From contig WHTI01000014.1 in assembly GCA_009377815.1 (NCBI GenBank), positions 1-39,138 of the forward strand: DNA of 39,138 nucleotides, read 5' to 3'. The translations under genes were made by a program, and so were the position numbers. The first letter of the stretch is position 1, and the number at the start of each line of letters is the position of its first letter. This document shows positions 16,250-25,867 of the stretch, one piece after another. The DNA is from Actinomycetota bacterium (lineage in GTDB: Bacteria; Actinomycetota; CADDZG01; WHSQ01). Under the pieces are notes generated by a model. The model had not been told where the DNA came from. It did no database searches and saw nothing but the letters and a program-made list of their open reading frames with translations.

Positions 16250-17524
16250 ATGGCTGTCTATAGACTTCCAAGCAGAGAGGGTGGCGAGCGTCAGGTTGAC
16301 GCGGGCTCCCTCGATGAGGCCAGGTCCAGGGCGCAAGCCGAAGGATGGTGGCAGCCTGGCATGGGTACCTTCGGTGCTAACTCTCTTGTTTCCGGCGGTG
16401 GAGATGGCGGAGGCGGAGGTGGCGGCGGCAATGGTGGCCTCGATCCGCTTGAGGACTTCTTTCAGAACACCTCCGGCTTTGCCATCAAGGACCTCGAAGA
16501 GCGCAAGCGCCAGTTCGATCAGCAGCTCGACTTCGAGCGTCAACGGCTGGAGCGCCTCGGGCTGCCCGAGCTAGCGATCCAGCAGCAGCTTGCGAATCTC
16601 CAGGAGCAGGAATTCCAGTTCGAACGAGCGATGGCACTCTCGAATCAGGGTCTGGACTTGCTCAAGTTCGGCGCCACGCTTCGCGGGCCGGAGGATTACT
16701 TTCAGTCGTCCGATTTCATGCGGGGCGCAAGAGAGCGGGCGGACGTACCGCTCTTCTTGCAGCAGCTCCAGGGCAACACAGGTATTCAGGTGATGCCAGG
16801 GCCAGGTGGTGAGGCGCCAGTTCCCCTGACCATCCAGAGCTTGGGTGGAGAAGCAACAGGCACTGGGGGTGGGCCACCTGCCCCTGTTGGTGCTCCCGCT
16901 CCCGCAGCAGCGCCTACGTACAACGAAAACGCTGCTCGGCAATTCTACAACCAGGCAGCCATTCTGCAGGGCGCCAACCTGACGGACGAGCAGATACGAA
17001 GGTTTACCTCGAATCCGGCCGAGGATGCCCGTAGCCGTGTGCGCCAGATGGTGCAAGCGAGCGGCGACCCAAGCTTCGACGCGGCCTTGCGTCAGTATGG
17101 CCCGCCACAGCCGGGCGAGTCGTTCGATCAGTACTACAATCGTGTGGCGAACCGGGCCGGGCCCTCTGGCTTTGATATGACCCGTCAGGCTCGGATACAG
17201 GCGCTCTACCATGGCCTCCAGGCTGCGCCGGCCCCGGCGTCTGCTCTAGCCCCGGCTCCAGCACCAGCTGCACCGGCTCCAGTCCTGACGGCTCCTACGC
17301 CTACTGCGAGGCGCGACAGGAACACGGACGCCGCGCTCGCGACGATTGATCGTCTCTTCCGGAGTGGGGCGAACAAGCTGGGCCCGCAGTCACTCGAAGC
17401 CTTGAGTAGTGACGAGCTGGCGCTGCTCCAGTCGGGTGGCGATTACCTGGGTTACAGCGTGCCGGCCTTCCTCGAGGGCTACAACAGAAGCCGTATAGGG
17501 CAGCGAGCGGCGCAGCCGTCTTAG
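16250..17524 (+). CDS. Putative internal virion protein
   Basis: Poly-Gly linker, long coil (IKDLEERKRQFDQQLDFERQRLERLG...), Pro/Ala-rich segment. Confidence 0.6.
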   Translation: MAVYRLPSREGGERQVDAGSLDEARSRAQAEGWWQPGMGTFGANSLVSGGGDGGGGGGGGNGGLDPLEDFFQNTSGFAIKDLEERKRQFDQQLDFERQRLERLGLPELAIQQQLANLQEQEFQFERAMALSNQGLDLLKFGATLRGPEDYFQSSDFMRGARERADVPLFLQQLQGNTGIQVMPGPGGEAPVPLTIQSLGGEATGTGGGPPAPVGAPAPAAAPTYNENAARQFYNQAAILQGANLTDEQIRRFTSNPAEDARSRVRQMVQASGDPSFDAALRQYGPPQPGESFDQYYNRVANRAGPSGFDMTRQARIQALYHGLQAAPAPASALAPAPAPAAPAPVLTAPTPTARRDRNTDAALATIDRLFRSGANKLGPQSLEALSSDELALLQSGGDYLGYSVPAFLEGYNRSRIGQRAAQPS

Positions 17525-17526
17525 CT

Positions 17527-20500
17527 ATGACGCTCTATCTGCCTCGAGACACGCTCCGCACGTTCGAGGCGGAGCAGTTCGAGAAGCGCGCGAAAGAGCG
17601 CACAGCCGACGCGTGGGGTCAGAATGCGCTCAAGCAGGCCCAGGCGCGGATCAGCCAGGCGGCCAGGCTCAGGCGGGAGACACCGGCGCCTTTCCAGACA
17701 ATGCTCACGCCCCAGCGGCCCGGCCAGCCTGAAGTAGGCCTGACGCAGCGCCCAACCACGAGAACACCCGTTCTCCAGCCCCAGCGGCCCCAGCCGGAGT
17801 ATGGGCTCACGCGTCGGCGGGAAGAGCAGCCCGACCCACGCCAGGAAGAGAGCGCATTGTGGGCGGCTCAGGCTTTGGATCGGGTGAAGAATCTCCTTGG
17901 GGAAGCCAAAGATACGGCGGGGGAGAAGATCAGCCAGGGTGCGGAAGCCATCCAAACCACGCTAGGCGGTGGTGGGGAGCCCGGTGTGCTCAAGTGGGCT
18001 GACCTCATTCAGAAGAACGCCGAGAAATATGGCGTGCCCGCCAACATCATCGCGGGGCTGATGGAGATCGAGAGCAGTGGCAATCCCGAGGCGCAAAGCC
18101 CAATGAATTACGACGCTCGCGGGAATCCCATCGGACGGGCGCAAAGCCTGATGCAGGTTATGCCTTTCCACTTTCGGGAGGGCGAAAACCCGATGGACCC
18201 TGAGACGAACATGCGTGTCGCCATTGAACGGGTTCTAAAGCCGGCCTACGACCGCCTCGGTGACTGGACGAAGGCAGCCGCTGCCTACTTCGGAGCTATC
18301 GACGCTCAGGGCAACATCACAGGCGCGAGCGATGTAACGGGCACGAGTGGTAACGAGTACGTCCGTCGCTTCCAGGAGGCAGCGAGCAAGTACACCAACC
18401 TCGCTGCAATGGGCGGGCAGGCACCTGTAGACACGGAAGGCTCACCACTTGCTCGGGCCGCAGGATATGTCTTCCCGGTAGAGGGCTACACCGGCGAGAT
18501 CGATCTACACCATGGCGCGCAGGAGGGAACCGGCGGCTCGGACATCTTCGCGGCGGAAGGAACGCCGGTCAAAGTGATGCGGGGCGGCACCGTCACCTCG
18601 GCGGGCTACACCGATATCGGTGGCAACTTCGTGATGATCGAGGGGGATGACGGTAACCAGTATTACTACGCCCATATGGACCGGACGCCAGCCGTCGAGA
18701 CCGGTCAGAAGATCGGGGCAGGTGCCTACCTCGGTGGAGTAGGCGAAACAGGGAACGCCAAAGGTACCGGCGCGCATCTCCACCTAGGCGTCGGGCCGAG
18801 CATCGTGACGGGCACTGGGCCGATGGGTGGCACCGGTGGGAGCTTTGATGCCGTGGGGCTTTTGAGAAGCGTCCTTGGCGGCGAGACAGTCGAGAACCCC
18901 TCACCCAGTGTCGCAGCGCGCCCGCCGAACCCAATGCCCCGCGTATCGCCTCTGCTAGAGCGGCCGGAGCCGCTGGAGTTCCGCCGTAGGACGCCCATGG
19001 AGCCCGTAGCGCCACGAGAGCGGCGCCCGCTGATCGCGGGCATGGGATTGGACGCAGAGGCCCTCAGGAGCGGCGTAGACACGCTAGGACGCATGGCCGG
19101 CGAGACAGCCGAGACGGTTACGGAACGGGGCGGCGTGATCCTTGGGGGCGTGGCGCGTGGGGCGCAGGTCTTTGGTGAGGAAGTCGGGCGTCAGGCAGGT
19201 CTTGCTGGTCGCGAGCTCGCCCGCTTCGCCACGGACCTCGGCCAGGAAACGAGCGAGCTGCTTGCCGAGCGCATGGAGCCTGAGACAGCCCGGCGTCTTT
19301 CGCGTGCGGAGGCAGCCGTTGCCGATCCTGAACGGGCCAGAATGAACCGGCTCGCCGGCATCAGCCCGCTCGACCTGGAGATCACACGCGAGGGAACCGA
19401 GCCGTTCCGCTCGCCGGGTTACCTACAGCCCGCGTCCTACGAAGAGCAGCGCAGCCCGTATGACATGACACCTGAAGAGGCAGAGGGGCCACTGGCAGGG
19501 TTGGCGAGGTTGCCTGAGGGCGTAGGAGGCGCTGTAGAAGACGCCGCAGCCATGACACGCGGCGGGTCGGCTGCATCGTCACGCGATCAATTCCGAGAAA
19601 CATTGGCTGAGCCATTCGACGCTGACGAGTATTCATCGCGAGCACCGTTGGCCCCGGTAGCGGAAGCGGGAACAGAACTAGGGCGAGCATTCGTCCCACC
19701 CATTGGTCAGTCATCTGAAGAAGCCATGCGCCGGACCGAGACACTGGAGAACCTACGCGGCCTTGTGGAAACGCCGGGGCGCATGATTGGGGATGTTATA
19801 CGGGGAGCGGCGGAGCCGGTTGGGGAAGCCTTGGAGCCGTTTGGTCGGCTCCGGGAAGAAATGCTCCCGTCACCTCTGGAGCTTTCGATGATGTCGCCCC
19901 GAGAGCTTCGGAAGTTCCTGGATACTGAAGATGATCCAACAGGAGTCAACTTCTGGGAGATGGGAGAGCAGGCTGCCCGAACGCAGCTCGGTGCTACCGG
20001 GACCCCAACCGAGCGAGAGGTCGCGCGCTCAGCCCGGGATGCCTATCTCGCGTTCGGCGTTGCGGGCAGTGACGTATCGCGGGTTGCTAAGAATGTGCCA
20101 CGTGCACTCGCCAGTGATCCCGCCTACCAGAAGACGGCGCGCATGTACGAGAGCCCGCCCGTGGAAGAGGGCGCCAGGTCTTCTCTGTGGCGCGGATTCG
20201 TGCGACGGGCAACTGATCGCTCTATTGACCTCAAGCACTTTCAGGAGCAGGCACAGAAGAACCTGGGGCGACCGCTCAGGGCTGACGAGATGGCCTACGA
20301 GCTGAGTCGCCTGAATGCTGACTCTGCTGCTGCGGTGCGCGTCCAGAAGAGCCTCGGCCCGGCCGTGCAGAGCGTAGGGCGAGATTACAACCTGCTTACG
20401 CAGTACCTCACGCACCAGAACAACCTCGATATCGCGCGTGCGACCGGGAATGCTGATCGCGTGTTCCCCGGTGGTATCCGCGCGGCAGACTCGCAGCGCG

Positions 20501-22740
20501 TCATCGAGACGATGCAGGGCGAGCTCGCACCCCAGCGCCTTGCCAAGATCGAACAGGCCGCCGATGAGATATGGGGCTTCGGGCGCTCACTTCTGGAGCG
20601 TAAGCGGGATAGTGGTCTGATCTCGGGTGATCTCTACCAGGAACTGACACGGCGTTATCCGCATTACGTGCCGACCAAGATTCTTGATTATCTGGCTGAC
20701 ACGGAAGCACGTTTCCCGGGCCGCAAGCTGAGCGTGAACGATACCGGCCTCAAGCGGCTCACGGCTGAGGGTACATCCAAGGAACGCGAGGACCCCATCG
20801 CTTCACTCGTTCGCCTGGCCTACCAGACGGAAACGCTCACCCGGAAGAACGATGCCGCCCGGGCGTTCATTCGACTGCGGGAAGCCCACCCGGAAGGTGA
20901 ACTGATCGAAGAGCTGGTAGGCGAGACCGCTAATCGGACGGCGGGCCGCAACTTCGAGAAGATCAGCGTGTTCGAGGACGGTGCCCGCCACGTCTACCGC
21001 ATGCCTAAGCACCTTGCCGAAGCCGTGAAGATGGAGAGCACGGCGCAAGTGCCCGGCGTTTCGACCATCATGAACATCGCCCGGATGGGTATGACATCTC
21101 GGAATCCGGTCTTCCTCGCATCCAACAGCATCATGGATGCCTCCACGTTCGCGGTACGCGCGAGCCTCCGGGAAGGCGGGCCGCAGCACCTCCCGCGGGT
21201 GATGGTTGAATTGACGAAAGCCTACGTCGATACGTTCAAGGGTCTAACGCGCGGCCAGTTTGCCGGCGAGATGACGCAGCGCTACCTCGAGGGTGGCGGC
21301 GGCATGTTCGGCTTCTTCAGCCAGAACCAGAGGGGTGTTGCCGAGGCTACCCGTCACCTGCGTCGAAATGGCGTCGTGCTCGACAACGCGGAAGATGCCA
21401 TGAAGATGGTCCGCGACCTCGCAACGTTCAAGCCCATCCAGGAGATCGGCGAGCGGATCGAGCTCGCTCCGCGCGTGGCACAGATGCGGCTCGCCGAGAA
21501 GCGAGGGGCAAACGCCGTGGAGTCCGTTATCCAAGGGCGGACGGTGACGATCGACTTTGCCCAGGGCGGCACGTGGTCCAAGTTCATCAACCAGTTCGTG
21601 CCCTTCTTCAACGTGGGGATTCAATCTGGCGCACAGATTCCCAGGGCGTTCCGCGAGAATCCTAAGGCGTTTGTCGGTACGGTCGGAGCAACGCTTGTGG
21701 GTCCGACCGTAGCGGCCGAGTCCTGGAACCGCAGCGATCCGCAACGTTCACGCGACTATGAAGACGTGCCGCAGTATCTCAAGGACGCGGGTATCGTGCT
21801 CATGCTTCCAGTGGACCCTCAAGAGTCCGTAACGGGTGAGCGGCAGCCGCAGTATTTGTATATCCCCACCCGTGAATTTTCCCCCTTCGTGGTGGCGACA
21901 CGCGAGGCGGCAGGGCGCGTGCTGGGCGAGGACCCGAGGGAATGGGCCTCCTTGCTCCAAGGAGCGGCACAGTCTGTTTTGCCGGCCGAAACGGCTTTCG
22001 ATTTTGTGCCTGTCGGTCTCAGCACGGGCGTGCAGCTTCAAGCCAATGAAGACTTCTTCCGCGGTCGCAACGTCGTCTCTAAGTGGACAGAATCGGAAGC
22101 CACGGACACGGCCCATGCCATCGCTAACCTGATCGAGGAAGCGGCCCGTGCTGCCGGAGACGAACAAGCACAAGTCTCCGGTGCCGCCGTGGAGTTTGCC
22201 GTGCGGGACTACCTCGGTGGTGGCGGCGGAGCAGCCTTGGCCGCTGGCGACCTGATTGGCGCCCTCGCTTCAGGTGAAGGCATTGAGCGCCGTGACGACC
22301 GGATTCAAAGCTTGCCCGGTATCGGCGGGCTGGTTGGCCGGTTCGTGCGCGATTCCGGCGGCGAGCTCTTCTATCGAGCGCGTGATGAGCGGGTGAGCGA
22401 TGAGGCGGCCCGCGTCCTTCGCGAGCACAACCTTGATATCAACATCACTCCTGTCTCGGACACGATCAAAGGCCTGCCACTTTCACGCGCACAGCAGACG
22501 AAGTATCAGAGCACGGTGAATATCATCGTGAACGACCTGCTCCCGATGGTTGCCGAGACACCCGCCTGGCAGGCCGCGCCGCGCGAGGGCAAGGAGAAGG
22601 TGGTGCGCGAGCTCGTGAGCCGCGCGCGCGAAGCTGGCCAAGCTGTCGTGCTCCCCGACCTCGCGGAAGAGGGTGAATCAGAACGGCTTATGAAGCGGAT
22701 GGTGGAGGAGATCAGGCGGGAAGAGCGGGCGCGGCGCTAG
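17527..22740 (+). CDS. 1737-aa polyvalent virion/ejection protein with SLT transglycosylase and M23 peptidase motifs
   Basis: SLT-like MEIESSGNPEAQSP...GRAQSLMQVMPFHF; M23-like SDIFAAEGTPVKVMRGGTV...YYYAHMD...GAHLHLGVGP; C-terminal half resembles large polyvalent-protein-associated domains (SRNPVFLASNSIMDA...FINQFVPFFNVGIQ). Confidence 0.8.
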   Translation: MTLYLPRDTLRTFEAEQFEKRAKERTADAWGQNALKQAQARISQAARLRRETPAPFQTMLTPQRPGQPEVGLTQRPTTRTPVLQPQRPQPEYGLTRRREEQPDPRQEESALWAAQALDRVKNLLGEAKDTAGEKISQGAEAIQTTLGGGGEPGVLKWADLIQKNAEKYGVPANIIAGLMEIESSGNPEAQSPMNYDARGNPIGRAQSLMQVMPFHFREGENPMDPETNMRVAIERVLKPAYDRLGDWTKAAAAYFGAIDAQGNITGASDVTGTSGNEYVRRFQEAASKYTNLAAMGGQAPVDTEGSPLARAAGYVFPVEGYTGEIDLHHGAQEGTGGSDIFAAEGTPVKVMRGGTVTSAGYTDIGGNFVMIEGDDGNQYYYAHMDRTPAVETGQKIGAGAYLGGVGETGNAKGTGAHLHLGVGPSIVTGTGPMGGTGGSFDAVGLLRSVLGGETVENPSPSVAARPPNPMPRVSPLLERPEPLEFRRRTPMEPVAPRERRPLIAGMGLDAEALRSGVDTLGRMAGETAETVTERGGVILGGVARGAQVFGEEVGRQAGLAGRELARFATDLGQETSELLAERMEPETARRLSRAEAAVADPERARMNRLAGISPLDLEITREGTEPFRSPGYLQPASYEEQRSPYDMTPEEAEGPLAGLARLPEGVGGAVEDAAAMTRGGSAASSRDQFRETLAEPFDADEYSSRAPLAPVAEAGTELGRAFVPPIGQSSEEAMRRTETLENLRGLVETPGRMIGDVIRGAAEPVGEALEPFGRLREEMLPSPLELSMMSPRELRKFLDTEDDPTGVNFWEMGEQAARTQLGATGTPTEREVARSARDAYLAFGVAGSDVSRVAKNVPRALASDPAYQKTARMYESPPVEEGARSSLWRGFVRRATDRSIDLKHFQEQAQKNLGRPLRADEMAYELSRLNADSAAAVRVQKSLGPAVQSVGRDYNLLTQYLTHQNNLDIARATGNADRVFPGGIRAADSQRVIETMQGELAPQRLAKIEQAADEIWGFGRSLLERKRDSGLISGDLYQELTRRYPHYVPTKILDYLADTEARFPGRKLSVNDTGLKRLTAEGTSKEREDPIASLVRLAYQTETLTRKNDAARAFIRLREAHPEGELIEELVGETANRTAGRNFEKISVFEDGARHVYRMPKHLAEAVKMESTAQVPGVSTIMNIARMGMTSRNPVFLASNSIMDASTFAVRASLREGGPQHLPRVMVELTKAYVDTFKGLTRGQFAGEMTQRYLEGGGGMFGFFSQNQRGVAEATRHLRRNGVVLDNAEDAMKMVRDLATFKPIQEIGERIELAPRVAQMRLAEKRGANAVESVIQGRTVTIDFAQGGTWSKFINQFVPFFNVGIQSGAQIPRAFRENPKAFVGTVGATLVGPTVAAESWNRSDPQRSRDYEDVPQYLKDAGIVLMLPVDPQESVTGERQPQYLYIPTREFSPFVVATREAAGRVLGEDPREWASLLQGAAQSVLPAETAFDFVPVGLSTGVQLQANEDFFRGRNVVSKWTESEATDTAHAIANLIEEAARAAGDEQAQVSGAAVEFAVRDYLGGGGGAALAAGDLIGALASGEGIERRDDRIQSLPGIGGLVGRFVRDSGGELFYRARDERVSDEAARVLREHNLDINITPVSDTIKGLPLSRAQQTKYQSTVNIIVNDLLPMVAETPAWQAAPREGKEKVVRELVSRAREAGQAVVLPDLAEEGESERLMKRMVEEIRREERARR

Positions 22741-22925
22741 CGTCGTTGACGGTTAGCCCAAGATTCCGATGCTGCCTCAACAATAGCCGCCCCCCATGCG
22801 ATCAACATGACGATGCCGCCAAGCATCATCAGGAACTCGTGCCCCTTGTAGCCAAAGACGAGCACGATTGTCGTTGTGATGACCAGGAACGCCACGCCGC
22901 CTTTGACAACTTCTGGGTCGTTCAT
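22737..22925 (-). CDS. 62-aa membrane protein (two hydrophobic segments)
   Basis: MNDPEVVKGGVAFLVITTTIVLVFGYKGHEFLMMLGGIVMLIAWGAAIVEAASESWANRQRR. ATGA overlap with the upstream minus gene. Confidence 0.65.
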   Translation of the reverse strand: MNDPEVVKGGVAFLVITTTIVLVFGYKGHEFLMMLGGIVMLIAWGAAIVEAASESWANRQRR

Positions 22926-23791
22926 TGGATTCTTCTCACGGTGATAGTTCGATCTACCCCCTCGACCACCATCTGCCACTGCCCACCATCGCGGTAGATC
23001 AGAACTTCGGGTCGATATGCATAGTGGTAGTGATAGTCGTAGGACACCTGCTGCCAGATTTGGCCGTTCGTAAGTTGAAAGATCGTGTCGCCGTCCCAGC
23101 CGGTGAATTCACCGTCAATCCTGGATTCAATGGCCCTCTCGGTGGGGACAGGGGGCGGGGGAGGCGCGGGATCTGGTGATAGGAATTCCAATCCAAGTGC
23201 CGCTCCGTCTCGCGTGATCACTGCTCCTGCCTCGGTTGCATCGTGGTAGACCGCGAGCACGAAGACATCATTTGACGAAAGATGCCAGCCTGCGACCGAG
23301 TTGGATGGGTAAACGCAGAAGTAAAGCTCTATATGATCAATGGAGTCCCAGACGCATTCAGTTGGATTTTCTCCTCGAAACGCAGGACCTATGACTTCCG
23401 GTGTTGGCTCTAGGAACGATTCGGCGGGGACAGGAACAACACCCCGCTCGTAACCAGGGGGATCAATGCTGTCGCCCGTCCAGTACACTAGCCCTTCGGG
23501 GGTGAGCCCCCAATGGTTCCACCCATCGGTAAACGTCGGGGTGTTCGTGGAGGCGCGATAGAAGGCCAGGCCGTATGTCGTGTTCTGAAGCGTGTCGCCT
23601 GAGCCGCTCGGGTCGCCATACTCACAGGTGAGCGGGTCGCCCATCCCAGCGCCTAGCTCCGCTTTCAGGGCGGCGAAACCAAATTGGTAGCCCGGCGTTT
23701 CCCCCGGTTGGCAGTAGGGCGCTGCTTGAGCCGCCACGGCGGCTGGAACAACGAGGCTCAGTAAGAACGCCGCGATCAAAGGTATGCGCAT
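22922..23791 (-). CDS. Secreted protein, moron-like cargo gene
   Basis: Signal peptide MRIPLIAAFLLSLVVPAAVAAQA. C-terminal domain ESRIDGEFTGWDGDTIFQLTNGQIWQQVSYDYHYHYAYRPEVLIYRDGGQWQMVVEGVDRTITVRRI. RBS gggagag. Confidence 0.75.
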   Translation of the reverse strand: MRIPLIAAFLLSLVVPAAVAAQAAPYCQPGETPGYQFGFAALKAELGAGMGDPLTCEYGDPSGSGDTLQNTTYGLAFYRASTNTPTFTDGWNHWGLTPEGLVYWTGDSIDPPGYERGVVPVPAESFLEPTPEVIGPAFRGENPTECVWDSIDHIELYFCVYPSNSVAGWHLSSNDVFVLAVYHDATEAGAVITRDGAALGLEFLSPDPAPPPPPVPTERAIESRIDGEFTGWDGDTIFQLTNGQIWQQVSYDYHYHYAYRPEVLIYRDGGQWQMVVEGVDRTITVRRIQ

Positions 23792-23824
23792 AGCACTCTC
23801 CCAGGCTCAGCATACGCGGTTCCG

Positions 23825-23853
23825 TTGCCAAGCAAAAGTACAGAGCGTATGAT
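23825..23853 (+). promoter_or_regulatory. Candidate sigma70-like promoter TTGCCA-17-TATGAT
   Basis: ttgcca 23825-23830, 17-bp spacer, tatgat 23848-23853. Confidence 0.65.
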
Positions 23854-23869
23854 GTAGGTACTCAGGCGC

Positions 23870-23885
23870 CCCAGGACTTCCTGGG
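23870..23885 (+). other. Leader hairpin CCCAGG-ACTT-CCTGGG
   Basis: Perfect 6-bp stem between the promoter and the terminator. Confidence 0.6.
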
Positions 23886-23892
23886 ACAACGC

Positions 23893-23928
23893 AAGGAGCT
23901 TCTCCCGAAAGGGAGCAGCTCCTTTTTT
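23893..23928 (+). terminator. Intrinsic terminator with GAAA tetraloop
   Basis: aaggagct-t-ctccc-gaaa-gggag-ca-agctcc, then tttttt. Confidence 0.88.
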
Positions 23929-23967
23929 GTTGCCCAGCATCCGGGGTGCCAGGAGAGGAAAGGCACT

Positions 23968-24864
23968 ATGGCTGAACCCGGTACTGAGCAGGCGAACACG
24001 ACGGAGACCGGACCCGCTCCATCCCAACCGAGCGCTGATCCCGAAGCTAACCTGGATGCCGCGATGGCCCAGGCGCTCGAAGCGATCAACGCGGAGGCTG
24101 GGGAAGAGTCGCAGGAGGGAACGTCGGATCAGACTGACCAGACGGGAAAGGCCACGCCCAAGGAACCCGATCCAGAATCCGGAGAGGACGAGGAATCGCA
24201 GGACGAGGGTGCCACGCCAGAGGGCCAGAAGCCGCCGCGGAGAGCGGCGCCAAAGCTGGCCGAACAACTCACGCAAGCCGAGCAGCGCACACGCGAGTAT
24301 CACGCGCAGCTTCAGCAGCGGGAGACAGCCGATCAACAGGTTCTTCAGCAGTTTTCTAAGCTCACCGGCACCGACCAGGAGCTCCAGGACCTCACGGATA
24401 GGGGGCTCCGGGGTGATGATCAGGCCGCTGAGCGGGCGCAGGCCATGAAAGAGTGGCGGAAGGTGCTTCCCCCGCTCTATCGGCACGCACAGAGTCGCGT
24501 GTTTGGCGACTTCGCGCAAGGTTTCTCAGAGCTCCGGACGCTCGAAGGCATGGATGGGGACACCCATCAGGCCCTCATGGCGGAAAAAAGCCCTCTTGAA
24601 GCCATGAAGAAAATGCATCAAGCGGGCGAGAAAGCCGCGCGCGAACGCCTCGAGGGCGAGCTTCAGGCCCTACGGCAGGAAGTGAAGACCCTCAAAGCCA
24701 AGGGCGCGGCCAATGGACGACAGCCCGCGGCGGGCGGGGGCCAGACCTCCGGCACGCCGGCCATGCTCTCACGATTGCTGGACCCCAAGACCGGTCTTCC
24801 CACGGACGAAGCTGAGCAACTCGCCATGAGTGGTGCGCTGAGCGGCGTTGATCTCAACGCCTAG
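23968..24864 (+). CDS. Putative scaffolding protein
   Basis: Acidic, Gln/Glu-rich, directly upstream of the coat gene. Confidence 0.7.
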   Translation: MAEPGTEQANTTETGPAPSQPSADPEANLDAAMAQALEAINAEAGEESQEGTSDQTDQTGKATPKEPDPESGEDEESQDEGATPEGQKPPRRAAPKLAEQLTQAEQRTREYHAQLQQRETADQQVLQQFSKLTGTDQELQDLTDRGLRGDDQAAERAQAMKEWRKVLPPLYRHAQSRVFGDFAQGFSELRTLEGMDGDTHQALMAEKSPLEAMKKMHQAGEKAARERLEGELQALRQEVKTLKAKGAANGRQPAAGGGQTSGTPAMLSRLLDPKTGLPTDEAEQLAMSGALSGVDLNA

Positions 24865-24873
24865 GAGTAACCC

Positions 24874-25839
24874 GTGGCACTTAACACCTACACCAGCCTG
24901 ACCAACGAGCAGCGTTCGTACTACGAAATGCTGCTCATCAAGCGGCTCCTGCCGTTTCTGCCGGCCCTTCAGGACGGGCAGAAGGGCACGGTTCCGAAGG
25001 GCAAGGGCCTCACCGTCGAGTGGCGGAAGTTCGCGGCTTTCAGCTTAGCGACGACCGCGCTGACCGAGGGCACGCCGCCTACTGAGAATGATCTGACGAT
25101 CACCAAGGTGACGGCCGACCTCGACCAGTACGGCGCGTGGTCGAAGCATTCCGACATTCTCCTCGTGGCCGGCATCGACCCCGTTCTCCAGGAAGTGATC
25201 GGGCTGCATGGCGAGCAGGCCGGGCAGAGCTTCCACAGTTTGCTCATGACCGAGCTCGCTTCCGGGTCTAGCGTCCGGTACGCCGATACCGCTACCAGTC
25301 GAGTCACCGTGGCGGCAGGCATGAATCTCAGCATGGATGAGGTGCGACTCGTCGTCCGGGACCTGGAGAGCAACAACGTTCCCCGCTACCCGGATGGGTA
25401 CTACCGGGCCATCATCGATCCGAAGCAGGCGTACGACCTTATGGCCGAGACGGGCGCCGGTGGCTGGCAGGATGTCCAGAAGTACACCAGCAATGAGCCG
25501 TTGCTTCGGGGTGAGATCGGACGCGCTCACGGAGTGCGCTTCCGGACCAGCACGCAGGCTCCGGTCTTCGCCGGCGATGGTGCGGCCGGTATTGATGTGT
25601 ACGCGGGGCTGTTCTACGGGCCACAAGCTTGGGGACAGCGTGACTTGGCGACCCAGACGATGGGCAACGTCAACGCGGAAAGCAACCGCGGCGTCAGCGT
25701 CCACGTGGTGCCAGTTGATAGCCCGAGCAAACAGGACCCGCTGAACCAGTATGGGATCGCCGGCTGGAAGGCGGCCCTTGTCTTCAAGGTGCTGGATTCG
25801 GCCCGGATCGTCCGTCTGGAAACGGCCGTCACGGCATAA
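24874..25839 (+). CDS. Major capsid protein, N4-gp56-like family
   Basis: YYEMLLIKRLLPFLPALQDGQKGTVPKGKGLTVEWRKFAAFSLATTALTEGTPPTENDLTITKVTADLDQYGAW...IDPVLQEVIGLHGEQAG. Confidence 0.85.
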   Translation: MALNTYTSLTNEQRSYYEMLLIKRLLPFLPALQDGQKGTVPKGKGLTVEWRKFAAFSLATTALTEGTPPTENDLTITKVTADLDQYGAWSKHSDILLVAGIDPVLQEVIGLHGEQAGQSFHSLLMTELASGSSVRYADTATSRVTVAAGMNLSMDEVRLVVRDLESNNVPRYPDGYYRAIIDPKQAYDLMAETGAGGWQDVQKYTSNEPLLRGEIGRAHGVRFRTSTQAPVFAGDGAAGIDVYAGLFYGPQAWGQRDLATQTMGNVNAESNRGVSVHVVPVDSPSKQDPLNQYGIAGWKAALVFKVLDSARIVRLETAVTA

Positions 25840-25867
25840 GCGGCAGCTGCATAAGGAGGCATTTCTG

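Noticed and set aside
14879-16543. 554-aa minus ORF opposite the coiled-coil virion genes
   Set aside because: Antisense shadow ORF in high-GC DNA. The + strand has coupled starts and stops and recognisable repeat structure.
17215-17300. Short repeats (APAPASALAPAPAPAAPAPVLTAPTPTA)
   Set aside because: Ordinary Ala/Pro-rich linker. Low-complexity rather than a structured repeat.
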